A DNA stretch of 64,000 nt, from NCBI GenBank assembly GCA_949529985.1, contig CATIRS010000032.1, forward strand, positions 87,275 to 151,274, written 5' to 3'. The first letter of the stretch is position 1, and each line of letters begins with the position of its first letter. A program made the translations under genes and the position numbers. Under the pieces are notes generated by a model. The model saw nothing but the letters and a program-made list of their open reading frames with translations, had not been told where the DNA came from and ran no database searches. This DNA comes from Owenweeksia sp. TMED14. Its GTDB lineage: Bacteria; Bacteroidota; Bacteroidia; Flavobacteriales; Schleiferiaceae. Positions 7,921 through 16,772 of this stretch are shown piece after piece.

Positions 7921-10143
7921 ATGAAAAATCTCTTTTTAATAATTTGTTTTGCTTGTATTTCGATAGCATCGAAAAGTCAAACTATTTCTTATACCAGTAT
8001 AACAGACCTTCAATATGTTAGTTCAACAGATCTTGCGAACTGTAATGATACTTCCAGTTATTATGGAGACACCGTAATGACTTATGGAATCGTTGTAGTC
8101 CCAGGAGATGTTTCAGAAGTTGCTTCAGGCTCAGTTCAAGGGGGACACCGCCCTTTTGTTTTTATTGTTGACACAGTTGCGCAGGGTTTGCCCGGGGCAT
8201 TTAGAGGAATAGAAATAATGGGTGCATATAATAACAACCAAGGACAATTACTTCCTCTTTCAAATATTGAATATTTACTACCTGGAGATTTAATTCAATT
8301 TACTGGTCGCTTAAGTGACTATAATAACGGAACTCAAATTGAAGCAATAAATGGGAATAGTCTTCAAGTAATAGGAACTCGACCAATCCCAACGCCTGCT
8401 CAAATAAGTATCGGCGAATTAAATGATGCTCTCAGGGTAAACATCTTAACTTCAGGAGAAAAATGGGAAAATAGTTTTGTTGAGTTTAATAACGTTACTG
8501 TGACTGAAGTTATTCCGTTTGGCGGAAATAGGATTAGCTTCAATTGTGTGGATGGAAGTGGAAATAAAATAAATGTATCCGATAGATTTCTTGCTCAAAA
8601 AACCCCTTCATGGCAAACGGTAAATCCTTATTCCCCGCAGTCGACCGGTTCATTTCTGACTCCTGTTCCCGGCACTTTTTATTCCAGCCTGAAGGGAATG
8701 GTGCGCCATGACGGCAATGGATGCCTCATGAATTCAGGATCTAGAGGCTATGAATTAAACCCTTTTGATTCAAGTCACTATCAGATCGCTTATGCACCTC
8801 CTTATATTTCAAATTTTGAAAGAGACCCTATGGTGCCCACACCAAATCAGTCAGTTGAATTAATATGCTCGATAACCGACTTTGATGGTACTGTAGATTC
8901 TGTTTTTATATATTTTTCTTCTGACACAAGCCTTAATTCAAGTCAGTTTGGGAAATTATCCATGACCTTATCTGCAGGAAGTACTGATGAGTACGAAGTC
9001 ATAATTCCAAACTTTGCGAATGGAACATTTGTTAGATATTTTATTAAAGCAATTGATAACGAATCCAATGCCTCATTTTACCCTACCACGCCTGTTGGTC
9101 AATTAGAACCAAATGTAGATTACTATACTGTTCGCCAAAATGGGCTTCTGGTCAAAGATTTACAATATTCATTGGCCAATAACGGAAATTCCCCTTACAC
9201 AGGGTTAAATATTTCAGTAAAAGGAATCGTTACAGCCTCCACTAAGCAACATGATTTAGGGTTTTTATATATCCAAGATTCAGGAGGGGGACCTTGGAGT
9301 GGGATTTGGTGCGTTGGGTCAGGCATAACACAATTTTTCAGAAATGAAGAGGTACAAGTCTCTGGAACAGTTGAAGAATACTATGGCATGACCCGATTAA
9401 ACGTTTCTTCAATAAATAAAACAGGGCAGCTTCAACAACCAATAGCAACTATTATAAACCCCAGTGATAGCCTAAGTAAGTATGGATATGCATGGGAGAA
9501 ACATGAAGGTTGTTTGGTTCGTTTGAAAGACCCGAACTCTCAAGATCTTCTTATAAGTCAGACTAATTTAGGGTTTGGAGATTATGCTGTCTCTAACTCT
9601 ATAGGTGCTGGATATTGGAACCGTTCTATTGTATCCTCAGGAAGACAGTCTGCCACGTCTTTCAGTTCATTATTCGTCCAATTAGTCGCTGACCTTAGAT
9701 ATGATACGATTGATGGCCAAATGGAAGTGTCACCTATTGCAGTCAGCGATACAATGAAAATGAATGCATTAGATGGAATATTATTTTATGCTTTTAGCAA
9801 TTATCGTGTTCTTCCAAGAAACAATGACGATTTCATTGGAATAAACACCATTTTAGATTCTACTAATTTGCCTGCTTCCAGTATTGGAATAATTGCTGAA
9901 ACATGGAAACCAGACATTATTTTTCTTGCCTATCCTAATCCAGCTCAAAATGAATTAACACTTGAAGGACCTAAAAATAGTAAATGGAAAATCCTAGATA
10001 TGATGGGAAGACCATTACTTTCAGGGGTTATAGAAAATGAAAAAGAGCAAGTTTCGGTTGGATGGTTATCTAATGGAACATATTTATTGCATTTAGTACA
10101 CAAAACAGAATCAAGGGTATATAAAATCATATTATCGCGATAA
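7921..10143 (+). CDS. T9SS type A secreted protein with OB-fold-like domains
   Basis: The 740-residue protein has a signal peptide (cut near SKS-Q20). Two segments with the look of OB-fold/DUF5689-like domains lie at about 50-155 and 425-500; they share the pattern of a GIV strand, a FLYIQD or FVFIVD strand, a gap, and an 'I/VQ-F/VSGTV' strand. Such folds accompany extracellular nucleases. A bacterial Ig-like domain lies between them (about 295-400). The C-terminus from about 668 is a type A sorting domain (FLAYPNPAQNELTLEG, WKILDMMGRPLLSG, NGTYLLHLVH), so it should be exported by T9SS and surface-attached. It belongs to the operon begun by the EEP-fold gene. Function is unknown; I infer carbohydrate or nucleic-acid binding only weakly. 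Confidence 0.72.
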   Translation: MKNLFLIICFACISIASKSQTISYTSITDLQYVSSTDLANCNDTSSYYGDTVMTYGIVVVPGDVSEVASGSVQGGHRPFVFIVDTVAQGLPGAFRGIEIMGAYNNNQGQLLPLSNIEYLLPGDLIQFTGRLSDYNNGTQIEAINGNSLQVIGTRPIPTPAQISIGELNDALRVNILTSGEKWENSFVEFNNVTVTEVIPFGGNRISFNCVDGSGNKINVSDRFLAQKTPSWQTVNPYSPQSTGSFLTPVPGTFYSSLKGMVRHDGNGCLMNSGSRGYELNPFDSSHYQIAYAPPYISNFERDPMVPTPNQSVELICSITDFDGTVDSVFIYFSSDTSLNSSQFGKLSMTLSAGSTDEYEVIIPNFANGTFVRYFIKAIDNESNASFYPTTPVGQLEPNVDYYTVRQNGLLVKDLQYSLANNGNSPYTGLNISVKGIVTASTKQHDLGFLYIQDSGGGPWSGIWCVGSGITQFFRNEEVQVSGTVEEYYGMTRLNVSSINKTGQLQQPIATIINPSDSLSKYGYAWEKHEGCLVRLKDPNSQDLLISQTNLGFGDYAVSNSIGAGYWNRSIVSSGRQSATSFSSLFVQLVADLRYDTIDGQMEVSPIAVSDTMKMNALDGILFYAFSNYRVLPRNNDDFIGINTILDSTNLPASSIGIIAETWKPDIIFLAYPNPAQNELTLEGPKNSKWKILDMMGRPLLSGVIENEKEQVSVGWLSNGTYLLHLVHKTESRVYKIILSR

Positions 10144-10152
10144 ATTACTAAA

Positions 10153-11619
10153 ATGATTATGTACAAATCCATTTTCCGCTCAAAACTTCTCTATATTTTA
10201 CTTTCTGGAGTAATCGTTTCTGCAATGAGTTGTGATCGCGGAAATTCAAGGAAAAACATACCGCCAGATACTCATCTTGCGATCGATGCAATTAATCTCT
10301 CTGGAGAAGATAGATTAAACTCTGTTGTCGAAATGTCCTGGTACGGTACTGATCGTGATGGGTATGTGATTGGGTATGATATATCCATAGATAGTATCAA
10401 CTGGACTAGAACCTTGAATCAAGATAGTACTTTTAGATTCTCGATCCCTGCTGGTAAAGACAGCTCAGATATCACATTAAAAGTTCGTTCAATAGATAAT
10501 GAGGGGTTACATGACCCCACTCCAGCATCATTAAAAATACCTCTTAAAAATTCACCCCCAATAGCTTTGGTGAATAAATCAACCCAAAGTGCCGGACTCA
10601 ACATTGGAGTTGTCACCTACAATTGGGAAGCAACAGACCCTGATGGAAATAAAACAATAAGTAGTGCTGAAATTCGATTTAATAAGGGTTCATGGAGGAG
10701 TATAGATCCAAATCAAAATCAATTAACATTTGTATTAAATAATGATATTAGTAGTATAACCAAAGCATCTCTGTTTTATGGAAATTCTAGCCAACCTTCA
10801 ATTGTAGATATAGATGGAATCAGTTTAGATAGTGCAAATTTTTTTCAAATAAGAGTTTCAGATATAGCTGGGTCAACAAGTATTATAGATAGTGCATCGC
10901 CCGTTGGAATAGTTAGACCAAGTTCAAATATTCTTTTCATTTCTGGTCAAACAACAACAATAACGACAGAATATTTAGGGTGGTTGTCTGAAATTCCAAT
11001 TAGTATTGACTTACTTGACTTAAACGCAAATAATGGAGAATCTCGCCCACACTATTGGAATCCTACTTTTAGACATATCATTAACCAATTCCCAATAGTT
11101 ATGGCCATGACAAATTCTGATAATGCATTAGATCCATTAACAGGTCTTACTCAACCATTATTAGCTCACATGGCTCTCGCATTTCAGCAATACTGCTCAA
11201 TTGGAGGAAAACTTTTAACAAGTACTTCTTTTGGCCCGTCAACAAATTTATTACCCTACTTAGGATCATTTCCTATGAATGGAATCGTGAGTTCAACTGG
11301 CCAAGTTCGTCTTATTCCTGACAGCGCTATAATTTCACAAGTAAGTGGAAATTATCCTGATTTGCATCCATCAAGTATACTCATAGGAATCAGCCCCCTT
11401 AACCCATCAGCAGATGCTGAACCTTTTTATCGTGCCCAATTGTCTAAACTTAGCGGGTGGCAAGGAGATAACATAGTGGGTGTAAGAAGAAAGTATCTAG
11501 GTAACCCTAATAACATTAATGAAGTTTTTTTTTCCATAGAGCTACATCGAGTTGCGGGAAGTGATCTTGCGATGAAAAATTTACTTGAACAAATTTTAGT
11601 GTATGATTTTGCCTGGTAG
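10153..11619 (+). CDS. Lipoprotein with FN3/Ig-like domains
   Basis: The 488-residue protein has a lipoprotein signal with lipobox SAMSC (lipidated C27). Residues 40-130 and about 135-245 look like two consecutive fibronectin III or cadherin-like modules (WYGTDRDGYVIGYDISIDS; YNWEATDPDGN). The remaining 230 residues are not recognised. It ends inside the start of the TonB receptor gene (17-base overlap), which indicates co-translation. A lipoprotein just upstream of a TonB-dependent receptor recalls the SusD position, but this protein has no SusD/TPR helical fold and is shorter and all-beta in appearance. It may be a surface-exposed partner of the receptor. Confidence 0.7.
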   Translation: MIMYKSIFRSKLLYILLSGVIVSAMSCDRGNSRKNIPPDTHLAIDAINLSGEDRLNSVVEMSWYGTDRDGYVIGYDISIDSINWTRTLNQDSTFRFSIPAGKDSSDITLKVRSIDNEGLHDPTPASLKIPLKNSPPIALVNKSTQSAGLNIGVVTYNWEATDPDGNKTISSAEIRFNKGSWRSIDPNQNQLTFVLNNDISSITKASLFYGNSSQPSIVDIDGISLDSANFFQIRVSDIAGSTSIIDSASPVGIVRPSSNILFISGQTTTITTEYLGWLSEIPISIDLLDLNANNGESRPHYWNPTFRHIINQFPIVMAMTNSDNALDPLTGLTQPLLAHMALAFQQYCSIGGKLLTSTSFGPSTNLLPYLGSFPMNGIVSSTGQVRLIPDSAIISQVSGNYPDLHPSSILIGISPLNPSADAEPFYRAQLSKLSGWQGDNIVGVRRKYLGNPNNINEVFFSIELHRVAGSDLAMKNLLEQILVYDFAW

Positions 11620-14461
11620 GGTTGCATTATTAATAGTTATTTTTTTTAGCGCAACTTCTGCATGGGCTCAAAGCCTTGGCACGTTAAAAGGCTTAGTAAC
11701 AGATAGTAAAACAGGTGAACCACTTCCAAATGTAGGGATCACACTTATTGGCACCTATATCGCATCAGTTTCTGACTATGACGGTAATTATATTATTTCT
11801 AAAATTCCAGTTGGAGACTTCTCAGTAAAAGTTCAATTTATCGGCTACGGAACCCAAATAATAAATGGTGTAAGATTAAAAAAAGGTGAAATAAAGCTTC
11901 TTGACATAAAGATCTCTTCCTCCGTAGATGTCCTGCAAACTGTAACCGTAATTGGTCAAAAGTCACAGGTAGATTTAGAATCTGCAAAAAGCCAACGGTC
12001 AATTAATAGAGATGATATTAGCCAAATGGGTGTTCGAGATGTACAAGAAGTTATATCTCTCCAAGCTGGCATTGCCAAAACAAATGATGGCATTCAAATT
12101 AGAGGAGCACGAGTATATGAAACAGAATACTTAGTAGATGGAATCTCAGCCCAGGACCCTCTTGCTGGAACAGGATTTGGTGTTCAAGTTCAGTCATCAG
12201 CTATTCAGAGTATTCAAGTCACAACGGGAGGGGCTTCAGCAGAGTTTGGAGGTGGCTCTTCAGGGGTTATTTCTACAAAAATTCGTGAAGGAGGAGAGCA
12301 CCTAGAAGTTTCTGGACGATTAAATCGAGACTATTTATCTATCAGGCCTAATTCAGGCTCTCGTTCGTCTTCAAGCTTCAATACAGATCAAGCTGAAATA
12401 AATATCTCATTCCCAATTCCTTACACAGAAAAAAAAATAACCGTATTTAATGCGGCAACAATGAATCTAACCGATGATTATTTCCCAAATGTTGCAGATC
12501 AATTATATTCAAGTCTTTTTAAAAAGAATACCGGAAAATGGTCACCACGGCAACGAAATTCGTGGACTCACACGGCAAAAATAAGATGGCAAATACATTC
12601 AGGAACAAAGTTAACAGTAACAAATCAACACTCGCTTAATATTAATCAAAACTCACGGACTCTTCAAATTGTTGGCTTCGATGCTATTCTAGCTCCCGGG
12701 TATCAATATAGAAGGAGTTTAAATTTAGACAATGCCACTACCTATACTCATCACAGCAATTTAACTGCTCTAAATTTCACTCACATATTTAATCCACATT
12801 GGGGGCTCACTGCAAGTGCGGGTAGAATGTTTACAAATCTTAGAGCAGATGCAAATGGAAGACCTTTCAGATCAGAGACATTAGATGCACTTTTAGATGA
12901 AGATAATATAGCGTCATATCCATTAGGCATATTTAACCCATATGACCCTTCAGGGATATATTATATCCAACCTGGAAACGGTCTAGTTAATAATGGTGGC
13001 ATTTCCTCAACATGGCATGATCACTATGCAGAAGAGTATACCATTAGAGCTAAAATGAATTATTATCCAGATGATGGAATTCAGCAAATAGTTTTCGGTT
13101 GGGAACATCAAATTAATGCTTACCAATGGATAGATGTTGTTCGACCATGGGTGGGAGCTCCTATTATTGTTAATGATAGTTTAACTACGCCATCCATTAG
13201 CATTGGATCATCTAACGATATTTGGAGAGTTCAGCCTCAAAAAGGTGGCGCATTCTTTGAAGATAAAATTAATTATAAAGGAATTCAAGCAAGTCTTGGT
13301 TTAAGATTAAATTATTGGGCTCCAGGGAAATTTGCTGATCAAGCTATTTCCAATATAGATGCCCCAGTAATAGATGAAATAAGAAATAACTATTTAGAAA
13401 AAACTTTAATAATAGGAGGATTAAGATGGAAAGCTAGACTCTTACCGAGAATTAATGTTTCATTTCCCGTAACTCCAAATAATGTTCTTTATTTCAATTA
13501 TGGTCATAGTATGAGATTACCGCATCCCCGATTTGTATATGCTGGATTAGACCCCGTCTACCAGGATAGAAGCTTTTTAAGCTTTTTAGGGAATCCAGAT
13601 TTAGATCCCGAAGTCAATGTATCCTATGAAGTAGGTTACAAATCTGCCATTACAAGAGATATAGCCTTCACTGCAAGTGCATTCAACAATAATCGTTTTG
13701 ATTACATAGTTTCTAGAAGAGTTATTGTCAATGATCAAACTGGCAGACCTGTAAGCAAAACAATGTACATTAACCAAGATTATGCTAAAATTCAAGGCAT
13801 AGAGTTAGGCCTTGATTATCGGCTTGGAAAGCATCTTAGATTATTTGGTAATTTAAGTTTACAAGTTGCTCGTGGCAAATCCAACTCTGCTAGAGAGTCA
13901 TCACTTCAAATTGAACAAAATGGAGAAGTTTCTTTGACAAGAGAAAACTTTCTAGCCTGGGATCGTCCTTGGAATACAAATTTGGGAATTTTCTTTAGCC
14001 CAGATTCAAGTTTAAAAATAAATAATTCATCGTTGAAAGGGCTTAATGCATATTTACAATTTAATGGTTCTTCGGGTTACAGGTATACACCATATGAATA
14101 TATCGGAACAAATGATCTAGGTCGTCCGCAATACAGACCTTTAATAGAACAGTACCTTTCAAAATTAGCTGCGCCTTGGTTTAATTGGGATTCAAAATGG
14201 AGTTATACTCTACTAGTCGGGAAACGCAATAAGGGAGTTACTCTTTCATTAGAGATTAAAAATATTTTTAATCGATTAAACTCTCAAATAATAAATCCAA
14301 TTACTGGAAAGGCATACGTTTTTGGAGATGATGTTCCAAATGAGTGGCGAGACCCTCGGCCTGAGTATAATGGACCTCAAGAGAGCGGATTAGATCCAAG
14401 AAACCCAGCTCGATATCAATCGCCAAGACAAATTTTATATGGCTTAACCTTCAAAATATGA
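11603..14461 (+). CDS. TonB-dependent outer-membrane receptor with CarboxypepD_reg-like domain
   Basis: The 952-residue receptor has a signal peptide (cut near AWA-Q23), a carboxypeptidase regulatory-like domain at about 25-105 (GLVTDSKTGEPLPNVGITL, SDYDGNYIISKIPVG), a plug at about 125-230 (LQAGIAKTNDGIQIRGARVYE, EYLVDGISAQDPLAG) and a 22-strand-type barrel to the end. TonB receptors import bulky substrates across the outer membrane using the proton motive force. The protein lacks the SusC signature context: no SusD gene is adjacent and the flanking genes are a lipoprotein and a PorV paralogue, coupled by a 17-base and an ATGA overlap. Substrate is unknown. It could instead act in surface assembly of its operon partners. 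Confidence 0.85.
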   Translation: MILPGRVALLIVIFFSATSAWAQSLGTLKGLVTDSKTGEPLPNVGITLIGTYIASVSDYDGNYIISKIPVGDFSVKVQFIGYGTQIINGVRLKKGEIKLLDIKISSSVDVLQTVTVIGQKSQVDLESAKSQRSINRDDISQMGVRDVQEVISLQAGIAKTNDGIQIRGARVYETEYLVDGISAQDPLAGTGFGVQVQSSAIQSIQVTTGGASAEFGGGSSGVISTKIREGGEHLEVSGRLNRDYLSIRPNSGSRSSSSFNTDQAEINISFPIPYTEKKITVFNAATMNLTDDYFPNVADQLYSSLFKKNTGKWSPRQRNSWTHTAKIRWQIHSGTKLTVTNQHSLNINQNSRTLQIVGFDAILAPGYQYRRSLNLDNATTYTHHSNLTALNFTHIFNPHWGLTASAGRMFTNLRADANGRPFRSETLDALLDEDNIASYPLGIFNPYDPSGIYYIQPGNGLVNNGGISSTWHDHYAEEYTIRAKMNYYPDDGIQQIVFGWEHQINAYQWIDVVRPWVGAPIIVNDSLTTPSISIGSSNDIWRVQPQKGGAFFEDKINYKGIQASLGLRLNYWAPGKFADQAISNIDAPVIDEIRNNYLEKTLIIGGLRWKARLLPRINVSFPVTPNNVLYFNYGHSMRLPHPRFVYAGLDPVYQDRSFLSFLGNPDLDPEVNVSYEVGYKSAITRDIAFTASAFNNNRFDYIVSRRVIVNDQTGRPVSKTMYINQDYAKIQGIELGLDYRLGKHLRLFGNLSLQVARGKSNSARESSLQIEQNGEVSLTRENFLAWDRPWNTNLGIFFSPDSSLKINNSSLKGLNAYLQFNGSSGYRYTPYEYIGTNDLGRPQYRPLIEQYLSKLAAPWFNWDSKWSYTLLVGKRNKGVTLSLEIKNIFNRLNSQIINPITGKAYVFGDDVPNEWRDPRPEYNGPQESGLDPRNPARYQSPRQILYGLTFKI

Positions 14462-15477
14462 AGAAGATTTTAGTCATTACAGTCATCGTGAACTCTATTC
14501 TCTCAAATGGACAACTATTGCCATCCTATGGAGGAGAGCGTGCAGGACAATCTGCATTTACATTCTTAAAAAACGACTTAAATGTTCGGTCTGCAGGAAT
14601 GGCCGGCGCGTCTGTGGCGCTTCCTGGAGACCCTTACTCCGCTGCTCAAAACCCCGCAGGCTTAGCCTCATTAAATTATTCGTCTTTTTCAATGAGTCAC
14701 TTACAATTAGGAGGAGGTATTAAACAACTTGGTTTTTTTGCGGTAATACCAAACGAAAAAAAAGTTTCATCATGGGGGATCGTAATTAATCGTATTCAAT
14801 CACCTTCTTATTCTGAAAGGACTGAATTTCGACCTGAAGGAACTGGATATAAACTTTATTCATCGCAAACGAGCGCAGGATTAGCATATTCAAAGCAGCT
14901 TACAGAACAATTTCAATTAGGAGTAACACTAAAATCCATCGGAGAATCTTATACCACTGGCAGCCAATCCGGATCATATAGCTCAATTTCAGCAGCTGCT
15001 GATGTAGGCTTTCTGTATACTACAGATATAAATAATCTGCGTTTTGCAGTTTTACTCAGAAATTTTGGAACATCATCAAGTCTTAAGGGAACATATCAAG
15101 CTGTTTCATTCAATAGGACTAATATTCAAGGGCTAGAATCAAATACACTTCCTACAGAGTTTTCCATGGGATTAAGTCTTATTCCCTGGGAAAGGGAGAA
15201 CAAGTCGTTAAGAATATCTACTCAATTAGTACATCCAAATGATAACGCAGAAAATTATCGAATAGGAGCTGAGTTCTTTGCATCAAAGGATTTTGCGATC
15301 AGAATGGGGTACAGAATAAATGAGCTAGGTCAGTCATGGCCTGTAGGTGGATTAGGATGGGAAATAAAGTTAGGTGGTTATGCAATGCATTTTGATTTTG
15401 CTGTGCAAAGAACAGATAGGATGGGATGGAGAAATACAATTGGTTTAGCATTCATTCCAAAACGAAAAAAATCATGA
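14458..15477 (+). CDS. PorV/PorQ-family outer-membrane protein
   Basis: This 339-residue barrel protein has a signal peptide (cut near SNG-Q19) and the family hallmark AFTFLKNDLNVRSAGMAGAS followed by AAQNPAGLASL at about 33-80. PorV and PorQ are FadL-like barrels; PorV collects T9SS cargo from the translocon and passes it to the attachment complex. This copy is not next to porU and sits in an operon with a TonB receptor and secreted proteins, so it is more likely a dedicated paralogue than the core PorV. It overlaps the receptor stop by ATGA, and its own stop overlaps the next start by ATGA. I am sure of the family and not of the role. Confidence 0.85.
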   Translation: MKKILVITVIVNSILSNGQLLPSYGGERAGQSAFTFLKNDLNVRSAGMAGASVALPGDPYSAAQNPAGLASLNYSSFSMSHLQLGGGIKQLGFFAVIPNEKKVSSWGIVINRIQSPSYSERTEFRPEGTGYKLYSSQTSAGLAYSKQLTEQFQLGVTLKSIGESYTTGSQSGSYSSISAAADVGFLYTTDINNLRFAVLLRNFGTSSSLKGTYQAVSFNRTNIQGLESNTLPTEFSMGLSLIPWERENKSLRISTQLVHPNDNAENYRIGAEFFASKDFAIRMGYRINELGQSWPVGGLGWEIKLGGYAMHFDFAVQRTDRMGWRNTIGLAFIPKRKKS

Positions 15478-16676
15478 AAACATTGAAATTGCTCAATTTA
15501 ATTTCATTAGGAATTATATTAACAGGTTGCGAAGGTTATCTAGGCACAAAGACTGATTTAGGGTTCATAGAAGTTCCAAATTATGCAATCAGGGATATTG
15601 CATATGTACCAATTCAACCTCCATTTACCGGATTCATTCACCCCAGTGATTTTTGTGTTGGGTTTGATGAACTCTTTTATGTTGTCGATGCTGCCACTGA
15701 GGAAATAATTTGCCTTAATGAATCTGGAGTAGAACAGGGGAGACTAACTATACCGGGCGTGAAGCATGTTCGGCAAGATCGACGTTTTGACCTTTTAGCT
15801 ATAGGATCTCATGATACAACTATAAATGGAGTTGCCTATAGTCTCAGTTGTATTTATCGAATTCAGCAACTGCAGAATAATGGGGATTATAACCTCCAGA
15901 ATGCTCAGATAATCAAAAAGGTTATTCATCCTTTTTATTTTAAAAACACATTTTCTACTTCAGATGCTCAAGTCAAATTTACTCAAGTAGCAGTTTTAGC
16001 AAATACTAATTCAGAAAAAAATAATCGCTACTATGCTAGTCGATCAGGACCAAGTGTAAATAATGCAAACCAAGGGCCTGATGATGCTGTAATTTTATTT
16101 GACAACAAAGACAATTACATTTCCCCGGTATCTGTTAGCACTTCGTCTGGACTTTACACAAACTATTTTAAAACTCCAAGTGGTTTGGTTTCTTTAGCTC
16201 AACCCCCACAGTATACGGCAAGTGAAGGTGATGACTTCTGGTATAGTAGCATTGATGAAAACCAGGTGCTTCAAATCCAGAATATACAGTTTGAAGAAAC
16301 TGATTTTGGAGCGGACTATATCCCCAGAATCTACCCAAATGATACAAGCCTATCGGTTCATTCCATAAATGAACCAAATCGTTTTATATCTCCGATATCA
16401 ATTGCGATGGCTGGAGATGCAAGTAGATATCTATTTGTTGTAGACAGCGAGAAGGATTCATTATATCAATTCACTGCAAGTGGATTAGAAGGCATACCAC
16501 CCCCACCAGCAAGTGGAGAAAAAAAGTATGTTCAGGTTTCCTTTGGAGGAACAGGAGATGGACCGATGCAATTTAATCAGCCTGAGGCAGTAGCTTACTG
16601 GAAGAAAATACTATATGTTGTGGATGCTGGAAATGGTAGAATAACAAGATTCAAATGCACGCTTGATTTTGAGTAA
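15474..16676 (+). CDS. Beta-propeller (NHL-like) lipoprotein
   Basis: I chose the ATG at 15474, which overlaps the PorV-family stop by four bases and gives a clean lipoprotein signal with lipobox LTGC. The frame is open further upstream to 15426, but that start would lie within the barrel gene and spoil the signal. The 400-residue protein has blade-like repeats: DFCVGFDELFYVVDAATEE near the start, SPISIAMAGDASRYLFVVDS and FNQPEAVAYWKKILYVVDAGNGRI near the end. The last are typical NHL repeats, a fold used for binding. It closes the operon, and a 96-base gap separates it from the next gene. It may be a surface or periplasmic partner of the receptor; no catalytic residues are evident. Confidence 0.75.
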   Translation: MKTLKLLNLISLGIILTGCEGYLGTKTDLGFIEVPNYAIRDIAYVPIQPPFTGFIHPSDFCVGFDELFYVVDAATEEIICLNESGVEQGRLTIPGVKHVRQDRRFDLLAIGSHDTTINGVAYSLSCIYRIQQLQNNGDYNLQNAQIIKKVIHPFYFKNTFSTSDAQVKFTQVAVLANTNSEKNNRYYASRSGPSVNNANQGPDDAVILFDNKDNYISPVSVSTSSGLYTNYFKTPSGLVSLAQPPQYTASEGDDFWYSSIDENQVLQIQNIQFEETDFGADYIPRIYPNDTSLSVHSINEPNRFISPISIAMAGDASRYLFVVDSEKDSLYQFTASGLEGIPPPPASGEKKYVQVSFGGTGDGPMQFNQPEAVAYWKKILYVVDAGNGRITRFKCTLDFE

Positions 16677-16772
16677 TAAAGTTATCTCAAAAATTAAATT
16701 TTAATAATAAATCTATTCATAAAAACCATTTAAGATCCCTTACTTTTACTCTTTAGAAATATTCAATATATT

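Noticed and set aside
10153-14461. Lipoprotein plus TonB receptor as a SusC/SusD polysaccharide utilisation pair
   Set aside because: The lipoprotein looks all-beta with FN3-like modules and has no SusD helical repeats, and there are no glycoside hydrolases nearby.
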